A stretch of 47,308 bases of DNA, taken from NCBI RefSeq assembly GCF_001311845.1, contig NZ_BBCC01000029.1:1-47308 (forward strand). The letters run 5' to 3'. A program made the position numbers and the translations under genes. The notes under the pieces were generated by a model. The model was given only the letters and a program-made list of their open reading frames with translations. It made no database searches and was not told the DNA's origin. Shown here in pieces: positions 27,112 through 36,236 of this stretch. Positions within the stretch are counted from its first letter, which is position 1, and every line of letters starts with the position of its first letter. Source of the stretch: Desulfosarcina cetonica JCM 12296 (GTDB lineage Bacteria; Desulfobacterota; Desulfobacteria; Desulfobacterales; Desulfosarcinaceae).

Positions 27112-29514
27112 TCAGGCCCCCTCCAGGGAGAACAGGTGGATCCGTCCGGCAGCATCGCCGGCCGTGATCAGGCGACCGTCATCGGAGCAATCGATGGCTC
27201 CGACCCCCACATCGGCCTGGAGGGCAGCGATGGCCGTTCCGTTTCGCCAGTCCCACACATGGATCCATCCGCTGTCCGTGCAGGAGATCAGCCACCGGTC
27301 ATCCGCCGCCAGTTGGATCTGGTCAATGAAACCGGGCTCCCGGTGAACGGGAAACCGGCAGAGGAGACGCCCGTCGTTCAAGGCCCGGACGGATATGTGG
27401 CCGTCGTCGGCGGATGCGATGCAGAACTTTTCGTCGGATGTCACGATGAGTTGATGAATATCTCTCTGGTGGTCCTGAAATTTCATGAGGGATGCGCCCG
27501 ATTCCAGGTCCCAGACGATGATATTCCCGCCATCGTCGCCGCTGATGATCCGCATCGTTTCGGGACACATGGCGATGGCTGCGAGCGCCCGCTGATGACC
27601 GCTCAGTGTCAGTTGGCTGCCGGACCGGAGAAGGTCCCATACCTTCACGGTCTTGTCGTCGGAAGCCGTCACCGCAAGGGGCTTTCTGGGATGAACACAC
27701 GAGTCCCAAATTCCACCTTCATGTTCATGGAATCGCTTCATGATTTTGCCGGTAGTCACGTTCCACAGGATCATCGACCCGTCCGTGGAATGGGAGACCG
27801 CCGTTCCGGGCAGGGCGCAAACGGGTTGAACGCCGATCACGTCATCCCCGTGACCGGAAAAGGTCTTCTCGCATCGACCGCCGGCGATCTCCCACAACCG
27901 GACCGTGTGATCGTCCGAGGCGGATAGCAGATGGGTGTCACCGCAAAATGCGAAGTGGGTCACCCAATGGGTGTGTCCCTCCAAAACATGCAAGGTCTTC
28001 AGGGTAGCAGTGTCATGAACCTTTAACAACCCGTCATTGGAGGCCGTGACGATGGTCTCCGCATCCTTGCCGAACCGGATCATGCTGATTTCGTCATGGT
28101 GAGCGGCCGCCTGATGATCCATCTTGTTGTTGACGTTCCAGATGCGTATGGTCCCGTCCCACGATCCAGATGCGATCAAGCCGCTTCCTGCATCCATGTC
28201 CATGGTGCTGATCTCGTCGCTGTGCCCCCGATAGATGCCGATCTGATCTTCGCCGTTGGCATCCCACACCCGAATGGCCCGGTCCCATCCGGCGGAATAG
28301 AAGCGTGAACCGTCCTCGGAAAAACAAAGAGCCGTTACCGGACCGTAATGCCGGAACAGGGACCCGCGTTTTTCCTCCGCTTCCATGTCCCATCGGACGA
28401 TCTCGCCATCCTCCGATGCGGAATAGAGGGTCCGGGTGGTTTCATGGATGGTAAGTTGGCAGATGCCGTCGGCATGGTTGTATAAATTTTCCGGCGCGGC
28501 GTCGTCATCGATGTGCATCCGCCAAACGGTTCCCGACTTGTCACCGGCGAAGATTCCTCGGGAGCCTTCATTGAACGTGAGGCAGTGGGCCGTGGCTTCA
28601 AGCGGTTTGGTCGTCCCCACACGCTCGCCTTCGGGCAATCGGAAAAAGGATACGGTCTTGTCGGATGAGGCCAGGGCCAGCATGTCATCGCCTGAAATCG
28701 CCACGGCGGTGTACCGTGTCCGGCGCCCGGCATCGATTTCGATCTGGGCGAAATCGTTAAGGTCGAGGGCGAAAAGTCCGCCTTCCAAGCCGCAGGTGAC
28801 GAAGTATTGCCCAGAGGGGCCGACGACCGACCGTGCGATGGAACCCGCATGAATTTTATCCGTGAAGAGGCTTTGGCCGTTTTCCAAACGCCATACGCCT
28901 ATGGTTCCGTCATGGGCCGTGGTGACAATTCCCCGGGGGCTTTTGTGTATACTTTCGATTTCCGTCTGGTGGGCCCGGAACCGGCGCCGCAGACGGCCGG
29001 TGGCCGTATCGAAGATAAACACCATGCCTCCTTCGGTGCCGGCGACCAAGGTATTCGCATCCCAACAGATCACGCCGGCCACCGGTTCGTTGTCGCAGTA
29101 AAGGGATCGGATCAGGGGGGCTTCCTGCTTGGAAAAATTGTCTGACAGACTTTTCAGCCAGGGCCGTTGGACAGGATTGTTCAGCAATCTAGCGATAGCG
29201 GGATCAGCATCTTTCCACAGTCGGCAATACAACTGCTCCCACAACTGATCGGGATATTGACGGAGGATATGGGCGGACAGATCGAGGATCTTCCCGATCC
29301 TTTGGATTTCGGGCCGATTTGAATAAGCATAATCTCCGATCAGGGAAAGCGGCTCCTTTCGGTTGAGCTTGACCGAAAGGTATCGGAAATCGGTCAGAAA
29401 TCGTGCCACCCGATTATGCAAAGATAGCTTATAAAGATGTTTGATCATGTGGCCGAGAAAATATTCGCGGTGGTTAACCGTCATATTCTCGATGCGATCG
29501 TCAAGGGATATCAT
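27112..29514 (-). CDS. WD40-repeat protein with NACHT-type N-terminal linker
   Basis: 800 residues from ATG 29514; a TTG at 29520 inside the preceding stop region is less likely. Residues 1-130 (YFLGHMIKHLYKLSLHNRVA, TDFRYLSVKL, LRQYPDQLWEQLYCRLW, PWLKSLSDNF) are the helical linker that in single-chain NACHT-WD40 proteins lies between ATPase and propeller. About fifteen WD40 repeats follow (DRAIRVWDANGED, DGTIRIWNVNNK, DHTVRLWEIAGG, DKTVKVWDLLRS, GGNIIVWDLESG, GWIHVWDWRNG), enough for two seven-bladed propellers. It therefore looks like a detached sensor half of a STAND protein. It lies 57 nt upstream of the NACHT gene and 2 nt downstream of the TonB receptor stop. Confidence 0.88.
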   Translation of the reverse strand: MISLDDRIENMTVNHREYFLGHMIKHLYKLSLHNRVARFLTDFRYLSVKLNRKEPLSLIGDYAYSNRPEIQRIGKILDLSAHILRQYPDQLWEQLYCRLWKDADPAIARLLNNPVQRPWLKSLSDNFSKQEAPLIRSLYCDNEPVAGVICWDANTLVAGTEGGMVFIFDTATGRLRRRFRAHQTEIESIHKSPRGIVTTAHDGTIGVWRLENGQSLFTDKIHAGSIARSVVGPSGQYFVTCGLEGGLFALDLNDFAQIEIDAGRRTRYTAVAISGDDMLALASSDKTVSFFRLPEGERVGTTKPLEATAHCLTFNEGSRGIFAGDKSGTVWRMHIDDDAAPENLYNHADGICQLTIHETTRTLYSASEDGEIVRWDMEAEEKRGSLFRHYGPVTALCFSEDGSRFYSAGWDRAIRVWDANGEDQIGIYRGHSDEISTMDMDAGSGLIASGSWDGTIRIWNVNNKMDHQAAAHHDEISMIRFGKDAETIVTASNDGLLKVHDTATLKTLHVLEGHTHWVTHFAFCGDTHLLSASDDHTVRLWEIAGGRCEKTFSGHGDDVIGVQPVCALPGTAVSHSTDGSMILWNVTTGKIMKRFHEHEGGIWDSCVHPRKPLAVTASDDKTVKVWDLLRSGSQLTLSGHQRALAAIAMCPETMRIISGDDGGNIIVWDLESGASLMKFQDHQRDIHQLIVTSDEKFCIASADDGHISVRALNDGRLLCRFPVHREPGFIDQIQLAADDRWLISCTDSGWIHVWDWRNGTAIAALQADVGVGAIDCSDDGRLITAGDAAGRIHLFSLEGA

Positions 29515-29516
29515 CT

Positions 29517-31373
29517 TCAAAAAGCAAACTGCAGCCCCCCCTCCACCCAGCGCCCCGGTTTGGGCCAGTTGGGGCGCACGATGTAGTCGGAATCGGTCAA
29601 GTTATGAATACTGGCGAAAAGATGATAGCGGCCATGGGATTCGAGTGTGGGCAGCCGGATCGAGGCCTTGTAATCCCAGACGAAACGCTTGTCCCGGGTT
29701 TCCGGAAAGCTGGAGCAATGGTCGACCATCCGGCCCACCAGGGTGTTGGTAAAGCGCTGGCCCGCATACTGGACGCGCGCGGTATAGATCAGTTTCGGAA
29801 TATCCTCGATTCTCTCGTCGGTCTTCTCGTTGAAAACGTCCACATAGGTACCGCCGAAGTAAAGCGTCAAACCGAAATCCGAAAAAACGCTGACGCCGCC
29901 TTCGATTCCCTGACGGGTCACCGAATCGATGTTTTGATGCCGTTCAGTGTCGTAATTCCAGGTGATCAGGTCGTCCACATCGGCCCGGAATAAGTTAAGC
30001 TCGGCCTTGACATAGCGGTTCGGTTGAATCTGTCCACCGATCTGATAATTGATGGCTGTTTCCGCCTTGAGGTCCGGATTCCCATAGGTGGGATCGTTGA
30101 TCAGGGCCGGCGGCGGGGCCGAAAAGCCCCGGGATACCTGGGCACGGATCAATGCATCGTAACGTGAAAATCGGTAAACGGCGCCAAGCGAAGGACTGAG
30201 CTCGCTTCCAAAATTGAGATTGTTGTCATAACGCAAGCCGACGTTGACATGGACGGAGCCCAAAGCGATGGTATCGTTGGCCCAGACGGCCCAATTTCGG
30301 GTATCATAGGTGTCTTCATAAAAGACCCAGTCATACTCGCCCCAGTCGATATCGAAACCGGCAATCACGGCATGGGACTTTGCGGCATCCCATTGCCACC
30401 TGACGCTCCCCCCCCACGATTCATCCGTATAATCGTTGTACAGCTCCCGATGGTCGACATATACATCGTCGATGTGTGTATCGTATGAATGATGCCACAG
30501 TTCCGTGGTCAGCTTCGTTGCATCGGTAGGCGCGATTTCGAAAGACAGTTTTTCATAGGTACGCCGCTGTTCCCGGTCATCCCAATAATCCGGATAGGCT
30601 GGCAACAGCTGGGCTTCACGGCCGACGTCGGTGAAGGTGGCGAGACTGATGCGCCCGGTTTGGCCCAGGGCATAATCGAACTTGGCATAGCCGCCGTTCT
30701 GACGATATTCGGAATGGTCAAAAAACCCGTCGCTTTTTTCGTGTACGCCTGACACCAGCCACCCCAATCGCCCACAGGTCCCGCTGGCGGCGGCCCGGGT
30801 CCGCAGGGTTTGGTTTTCGCCGTAGGATCCCGTCGCGCTGATCGAAAACGGCTGCTCTGAATCGGGCGCCTTGGTGATGATGTTGATCACCCCGCCCAAC
30901 GACGATCCCCAGGCGGCGGATGCCGCCCCCTTGTAAATCTCTATTTTCTCGATGTTCCCGATAGGCAGATAGGACAAATCCGTTCGAGGGTTGGCCATCA
31001 TTTCCAAAGGAACGTTGTCCTGGTAAACGGCCACATGCCGCGTCTCGGAGCCTTGAATGCTGATAGTACCGGCAAAACTTCCGGGACCGCTGTTGATCTC
31101 CACATATACACCGGGGATGTACTGCAACACCTCGGCAACGCTGGTGGCCGGCAGCCGTTCGATCTCTTCTGCCGTGATCACAGTCACATTAGCAGTGGTC
31201 TGGTCCGCGCGAATCGGGGCACGGGTGGCGGTCACCACCACGGGTTCCAATGTATAGGGGGTTCCCATGGAAATCTCTGCCGAAATGGCATACGGGATGT
31301 GCGAGAGCAGCAGCACAGCCAGGCAGGACATTACCGCCGCGTGACAGGTACGGTGGACCGGTATCAATTTCAA
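29517..31373 (-). CDS. TonB-dependent outer membrane receptor (BtuB-like)
   Basis: 618 residues. Signal peptide of about 32 residues ending AISA, a TonB-box/plug start (LEPVVVTATRAPI), plug domain (TSVAEVLQYIPGVYVEI, ISIQGSETRHVAVYQDNVPLE, IEKIEIYKGAASAAWGSSLGGVINIITK), then a 22-strand barrel with the TonB-dep_Rec signature ending in the aromatic GLQFAF. Shorter than siderophore receptors and close to BtuB/vitamin or metal-chelate receptors in size. Its start overlaps the stop of the sigma-54 response regulator by 4 nt, so the regulator and the receptor form an operon. No ExbB/ExbD/TonB or ABC genes are near. The substrate cannot be told. Confidence 0.94.
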   Translation of the reverse strand: MKLIPVHRTCHAAVMSCLAVLLLSHIPYAISAEISMGTPYTLEPVVVTATRAPIRADQTTANVTVITAEEIERLPATSVAEVLQYIPGVYVEINSGPGSFAGTISIQGSETRHVAVYQDNVPLEMMANPRTDLSYLPIGNIEKIEIYKGAASAAWGSSLGGVINIITKAPDSEQPFSISATGSYGENQTLRTRAAASGTCGRLGWLVSGVHEKSDGFFDHSEYRQNGGYAKFDYALGQTGRISLATFTDVGREAQLLPAYPDYWDDREQRRTYEKLSFEIAPTDATKLTTELWHHSYDTHIDDVYVDHRELYNDYTDESWGGSVRWQWDAAKSHAVIAGFDIDWGEYDWVFYEDTYDTRNWAVWANDTIALGSVHVNVGLRYDNNLNFGSELSPSLGAVYRFSRYDALIRAQVSRGFSAPPPALINDPTYGNPDLKAETAINYQIGGQIQPNRYVKAELNLFRADVDDLITWNYDTERHQNIDSVTRQGIEGGVSVFSDFGLTLYFGGTYVDVFNEKTDERIEDIPKLIYTARVQYAGQRFTNTLVGRMVDHCSSFPETRDKRFVWDYKASIRLPTLESHGRYHLFASIHNLTDSDYIVRPNWPKPGRWVEGGLQFAF

Positions 31374-32719
31374 TGTTCCAGTTGGTACTTTCTGACTTTT
31401 TCGATCAGCGTTTTACGGCTGATCCCCAGCAATTGCGCCGCCTGGCTCTTGTTGCCCGAGGTGCGCTGAAGGGCCAAATCCACGGTGAATTTCTCCATTT
31501 CCGCCAGGTTGAGATCGGAAATCACCGCTTCGTCAACAACCGTTTCAAAGGGCAGGTGACGCGTGGTGATCGTGGATTCGCGACAAACGATCACCGCCCG
31601 CTCAATCACATTGATGAGTTCACGGACATTGCCAGGCCAGTCGTAATGCCGCAAGGCTTGTTGGGCCGCTTCGGAAAGCCCCTCGATCGATCGCCCGTAG
31701 CACTGGTTATAGTAGGCGAGGTAGTACGATACCAGCAGCGGAATATCCTCCTTGCGCTCGCGCAGCGGGGGGATCGCGATTTCATACACCTTGATGCGGT
31801 AATACAAATCGCTGCGGAAACGGCCCTCGGCCATGCACTGTTCCAGGTCCTGGTTGGTGGCCGTTATCAGACGAAAATCCGATTTGATGGCCGCCGTTCC
31901 CCCCACCCGGGTGAAACGTTTGGTTTCGAGAATGCGTAACAGTTTGGTTTGGAGGGTCGGCGGCGCATCACCGATCTCGTCCAAAAACAGCGTTCCCTGG
32001 TCGGCGATTTCAAAGAAGCCGACATGTCGGTCGATGGCACCGGTAAAGGCCCCGCGCTCATGACCAAACAGCTCGCTCTCCAATATCCCCGCGGAAAATT
32101 CACCACAGTTGACCGTAAAGAAAGCATCGGTGAGCCGCCCGCTGCGCTCGTGGATCAGTTGGGCCACCAATTCCTTACCGGTTCCGGTTTCACCGGTGAT
32201 CAACACCGTCGCCGGCAATGCGGCCACCAGTTGGATCGCCTCCAGCACCCGCCGAATCGCCGGGGAATGACCGATCAGGGTCGCTGGCGCTCTCGTCCCC
32301 AATTGGCGTTTCTTTTTGATGATCGCCAGTTGATGCTGCATCTCCCCCTTCGCCAGGGCTTCGCGAACCGTCGTCCAAAACAGGGGGAATTTGTCGCTGA
32401 TGGGTTTTTCAAAATAATGGAAGGCGCCCTGCTGGACCGCCTGAACCGCCTGCTCGGTAGAGCCAAAAGCGGTGATCAGAATCACCGGGATGGACGGCGC
32501 CAGGTCGGCGACCTTGTGAAAGAGTTCCAGCCCGCTCATCTCCGGCATCTCGATATCTGATATGATCAGGTCGGCGGCGGGGCCACATTCCAAGGCATCG
32601 AGGGCCTTTTGCGGCGCGTCAAAGGTTCTGAGGTCAAACTCCCCAATTTCCGGCATGGAGGCGAAAAGATCCAGAAAAGCCTCGCTGTCATCGATCAGAT
32701 ATATGACGGGTTTGTTCAT
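31370..32719 (-). CDS. NtrC-family sigma-54 response regulator
   Basis: 449 residues from ATG 32719 (GTG 32728 possible). Receiver domain at 1-120 (YLIDDSEAF acidic pair, phosphoacceptor Asp in LIISDIEMPEMSG, ITAFGS, Lys in FEKPI). AAA+ domain with Walker A GETGTGKE, intact GAFTGA loop, Walker B GTLFLDEIGD and arginine finger FRSDLYYRIKVYEI. Fis-type helix-turn-helix at the end (SGNKSQAAQLLGISRKTLIEKVRKY). It should activate sigma-54 promoters after phosphorylation. No cognate kinase is adjacent; the orphan sensor kinase at 11482-13233 is a candidate only by exclusion. Its stop overlaps the TonB receptor start. Confidence 0.94.
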   Translation of the reverse strand: MNKPVIYLIDDSEAFLDLFASMPEIGEFDLRTFDAPQKALDALECGPAADLIISDIEMPEMSGLELFHKVADLAPSIPVILITAFGSTEQAVQAVQQGAFHYFEKPISDKFPLFWTTVREALAKGEMQHQLAIIKKKRQLGTRAPATLIGHSPAIRRVLEAIQLVAALPATVLITGETGTGKELVAQLIHERSGRLTDAFFTVNCGEFSAGILESELFGHERGAFTGAIDRHVGFFEIADQGTLFLDEIGDAPPTLQTKLLRILETKRFTRVGGTAAIKSDFRLITATNQDLEQCMAEGRFRSDLYYRIKVYEIAIPPLRERKEDIPLLVSYYLAYYNQCYGRSIEGLSEAAQQALRHYDWPGNVRELINVIERAVIVCRESTITTRHLPFETVVDEAVISDLNLAEMEKFTVDLALQRTSGNKSQAAQLLGISRKTLIEKVRKYQLEH

Positions 32720-32986
32720 CACCAACACACGTATCGGTTAAAGAGCATTCATCAAGACCATTTGATTGGGCCGCAGCAACTGCGTACAAATGACACACCT
32801 AAATGGCCTAAAAAATGGCAGGACCGTCACCAATCGTTACAGCGCTGCCGTCAAAAACCACCGACATAAAATAAATAGGCTTCTAAACCAACAAGATACG
32901 AAATCAAATCCAATTTTTCGAGTTGGCATCTGAATTGATAATCATTTTCATATAGGCCAGAGATAAGAACTATATCTCCAAAGGAA

Positions 32987-34026
32987 ATGCAAGGTAAAAA
33001 CAGAACCCCGTCGGTGGAGGGGAGCATCGATGAGGCAATCCTCATGCTTTCTTTCATTGACGGCGTGGAGGCAACATCCATCAAAATGCGCCGCAGGCAG
33101 ACAGATATGGCGGCGTCGGGCGGAATCGATATCATGCAAAACCGTGACACAACCATTGAAGCAGAAAATCCACAGCGGCGTGACACCTCCGAGCAAACAC
33201 CCAGCCGGGGCATCGCTCATCAGGATTCGATACGCGCCGACAAATTAACCCTTCGTGAAAAGCAAATCGCTACGCAGATGGCCGTGGGCAAAAACAAACG
33301 GCAGATCAGCAGGCGGCTCATGCTGCCCGTCTCGATCGTTGAACGTCATAGCGCGGCCATCCATGAAAAGCTACACATTAGCGGCACAACTGAACTGGTA
33401 TTGTACGAGATTAACAACGGCTACACCTCTCTTTTGCGAAACGACTTCATGAAAAGCCAAAATCAGATTCTCGATTATTTGCCGGTCCTCGCCTCGGTGA
33501 TCGATATGGAATCCCATGACATCTTGTATGCCAACCGCCATATGCAGAAAGTTTTTGGTGATGTGGTCGGTAAAAAGTGCTGGGAGGTGCTTCATACGGA
33601 TCAGAATGGGCCATGCGCCTTCTGCCGTTTTGAAGCGCTGGTAGACGAAGATGGACTACCGACAGAGCCTTGCCGATGGCAGCTAAAAAACACCATTACC
33701 CAACGCTGCTACGATATGATCGACACGGCGGCCCTGACCGAAGACAGGCGGCTCGTTAAAATCGGGATCGGTATCGATATTACGGACCAGCTGCAAAAAC
33801 AACAGGCGACGGCCCATCCGCATACCGACACCCCCCCCCTGATGACTGGGGGCACGCCATCGTCGTCTGCTCAAACTGCAACAAACTACGCGACGATGCC
33901 GGTGAGTGGTTCTCACCCGCGAGCTATTTCCAGAAGCACCTGGGGACCTATATCAGTCATGGTATTTGTGAGCGCTGCGCCACCCGCCTTTATCCCTGGA
34001 TGTTTGATGATTCGGAAGAAGACTAG
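32987..34026 (+). CDS. LuxR-type HTH / PAS regulator with C-terminal zinc-knuckle motif (one-base frameshift in a C9 run)
   Basis: N-terminal 80 residues without a recognised fold, then a LuxR-type helix-turn-helix (LTLREKQIATQMAVGKNKRQISRRLMLP), then a PAS domain at about 150-270 (VLASVIDMESHDILYANRHMQKVFGDVVGKKCWEVLH). At the C9 tract 33831-33839 one C appears to be missing: the other frame gives DDWGHAIVVCSNCNKLRDD...SHGICERCATRLYPW, the Cys-rich tail common on deltaproteobacterial PAS proteins, and ends at TAG 34024-34026. In the uncorrected frame the protein runs on to 34078, into nifS, with a meaningless tail. Probably a DNA-binding redox or ligand sensor. The AAAGGAA before ATG 32987 is close, so the exact start is uncertain. 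Confidence 0.75.
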
Positions 34027-35195
34027 GCGCGTTGCGCCTGTTGCCAAAATGGTGACATCTGGCGCAGCCGCTCAATGATGGGAGGCATCTTCTCGATGAT
34101 GAAGTCGATCTCTTCCTCGGTGTTGTAAATACTCAGGCTGTAGCGGATCGATCCGTGGGCGGCGGTAAACGGCACGCCCATGGCCCGCAGCACATGGGAC
34201 GGTTCCAGGGAGCCGGACGTGCAGGCCGACCCCGAGGAAGCGCAGATGCCGTGCTGGTCCATGAGCAGCAGGATCGCCTCGCCCTCCACATACTCGAAGG
34301 CGATGCTGGTGGTGTTGGGCAACCGGTTCTCCGGATCGCCATTGACCATGCTGGCAGGGACGCGTTTGAGCAGTTCGGATTCAAGCTTGTCGCGCAAGGC
34401 TTTTACTCGCGTGTTCTCATCCTGCATGCTATCGATGGCCAGCTGGGCCGCTCGCCCCATGCCGATGATGGAAGCGGTGTTTTCGGTACCGGCCCGGCGA
34501 CCGCCCTCCTGATGCCCGCCCATGAGAAACGGGGCATATTTGGTGCCCTTGCGCAGGTACAGCACCCCGATGCCCTTGGGGGCATGGAGTTTGTGGCCGG
34601 AAAGCGAAAGCATGTTGATGGCCGAATCGGCCAGGTTGATGGGAATCTTGCCCACGGCCTGCACCGCGTCGGTATGGAAAACGATGCCGCGCGCGTTCAC
34701 CTTGCGGGCGATCTCCTCCACGGGAAAAACCGTTCCCGTCTCATTATTGGCCCACATGACACTGACAATGGCGGTTTCGTCGGACAAACTTCGATAGAGG
34801 GTTTCCAGATCCAGGCGGCCGTTACGATCCACGGGAACAAAAGTCACCCGGTAGCCATTTTTCCCCAGATGCTCGACCAGGTTTTTCACCGCCGGATGCT
34901 CCACCCGGGTGGTAATGATGTGCTTTTTCTCCGGATTGGCACGGACGGCCGCATAGATCGCCGTGCTGTCGCTTTCCGTGCCACAGCTGGTGAAGAGAAT
35001 TTCCTCGGGCAGCGCACCCAACAGCCGGGCCACCTGGGCCCGCGCCTCCCTGACCTTGCTGCCCACGCTTCCGCCGAAGGTATGCATGCTGGAGGGGTTG
35101 CCGTAGAAATCGGAAAAATAGGGAAGCATGGCCTCCAGCACTTCGGGGGCCACGCGGGTGGTGGCGTTGTTGTCCACATAGATGGTACCGTTCAT
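34023..35195 (-). CDS. nifS: Cysteine desulfurase NifS
   Basis: 390 residues; GGAGGTG lies 8 nt before ATG. Fold-type I PLP enzyme: YVDNNATT start, TESDSTAI, the HTDAVQAVGKIP aspartate, PLP lysine in LSLSGHKLHAPKG, and the catalytic Cys in the loop SSGSACTSGSLEPSHVL. It removes sulfur from cysteine and hands the persulfide to NifU. It follows nifU by 4 nt as one operon. Its TAG stop shares the CTAG at 34023-34026 with the convergent LuxR/PAS gene. Confidence 0.96.
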   Translation of the reverse strand: MNGTIYVDNNATTRVAPEVLEAMLPYFSDFYGNPSSMHTFGGSVGSKVREARAQVARLLGALPEEILFTSCGTESDSTAIYAAVRANPEKKHIITTRVEHPAVKNLVEHLGKNGYRVTFVPVDRNGRLDLETLYRSLSDETAIVSVMWANNETGTVFPVEEIARKVNARGIVFHTDAVQAVGKIPINLADSAINMLSLSGHKLHAPKGIGVLYLRKGTKYAPFLMGGHQEGGRRAGTENTASIIGMGRAAQLAIDSMQDENTRVKALRDKLESELLKRVPASMVNGDPENRLPNTTSIAFEYVEGEAILLLMDQHGICASSGSACTSGSLEPSHVLRAMGVPFTAAHGSIRYSLSIYNTEEEIDFIIEKMPPIIERLRQMSPFWQQAQRA

Positions 35196-35199
35196 CGGC

Positions 35200-36024
35200 T
35201 CACACCTCCTCGACGACCAGGTCCTGGGAGACCAGATCCTTGAGCTTGGTCTCCACGTAATGCTTCAGGGTGATCTGGGATTTGCTGCACGAGGCGCAGG
35301 TACCGCGCAGTTTTACCAGCACGCGGTTGCCATCCACATCCACCAGTTCGATATCGCCACCATCCTGGTTCAATGCCGGTTTGATCTCCCGTTCGAGAGT
35401 CGCATCGATCATCTTGATCTTCTGGATATTGGTCAGGGCTTCGGGTTTCCTGGCCGCCCGCGGCGCATTGCCCAACACTTTGTCGATGATAAACTGGATC
35501 TTGTCGTGGCAATTTTCGCAACCGCCACCCGCCTTGACATAATCGGTGACCTCTTCAATGGATGTGAGACCGTTTTCCTTGACCGCCCGTTCAATTTGGC
35601 GATCGGTCACGCCGAAGCATTCACAGACGATCTCGCCGTCGATCTTCTTCTCGGCTTCTCCGCGATAAAAGGCGATGGCCTTTTCCATGGCATCGCGGCC
35701 CATCACCGAGCAGTGCATCTTCTCCTTGGGCAGCCCACCCAAGTATTCGGCGATATCCTCGTTGGTGACCTTGGATGCCTCATCAAGGGTCATGCCCTTG
35801 ATGATTTCGGTCAGGGCCGAGGAAGAGGCGATGGCGCTGGCACAGCCGAAGGTCTGAAATTTGGCATCGGCAATCCGCCCGTCTGGATCGAGTTTGAAGG
35901 TCAATTTAAGGGCGTCGCCGCATGCCAGGGACCCCACTTCGCCAAGACCGTCAAAATCGTCGATAAACCCCACATTGCGCGGGTTAAGAAAATGGTCCTT
36001 CACTTTGTCCGTATATTCCCACAT
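35200..36024 (-). CDS. nifU: Fe-S cluster scaffold NifU (three-domain type)
   Basis: 274 residues from ATG 36024, with GGAGG 5 nt upstream; the open frame beyond (to 36171) is not part of the gene. Domain one is IscU-like (residues 1-125; Cys in GSLACGDALKL, FGCASAIASSSALTE and KMHCSVMG). Domain two is a [2Fe-2S] BFD-like domain (CECFGV ... GGGCENCH). Domain three is the NifU C-terminal thioredoxin-like fold with CASCSKSQ (residues 200-274). It assembles clusters from NifS sulfur and passes them to Fe-S proteins, such as the clostridial-type set of anaerobes. The operon is likely house-keeping Fe-S assembly in this organism, not nitrogen fixation, as no nif structural genes are present in the window. 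Confidence 0.96.
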   Translation of the reverse strand: MWEYTDKVKDHFLNPRNVGFIDDFDGLGEVGSLACGDALKLTFKLDPDGRIADAKFQTFGCASAIASSSALTEIIKGMTLDEASKVTNEDIAEYLGGLPKEKMHCSVMGRDAMEKAIAFYRGEAEKKIDGEIVCECFGVTDRQIERAVKENGLTSIEEVTDYVKAGGGCENCHDKIQFIIDKVLGNAPRAARKPEALTNIQKIKMIDATLEREIKPALNQDGGDIELVDVDGNRVLVKLRGTCASCSKSQITLKHYVETKLKDLVSQDLVVEEV

Positions 36025-36236
36025 GGTGGCCTCCGAGTTAACAGGGTGCGGATCAGGCGTATTCACAGCAGGTTGCCGATGCATGTCGATCCTGCCGGAT
36101 TCATGGCTTTTCCTACTATAATCATGAACTTTTAAAAGAAAAGTCGTGACCGGCGCCTTTTTCCATGACAAAATCGTTTTATCGGCATCGTCGAAATATC
36201 AACAAAATCTAACCGATCATGATTGGAGGCGCACTC

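Noticed and set aside
27028-27927. 299-residue plus-strand ORF within the WD40 gene
   Set aside because: Antisense shadow; the opposite strand has regular WD40 repeats.
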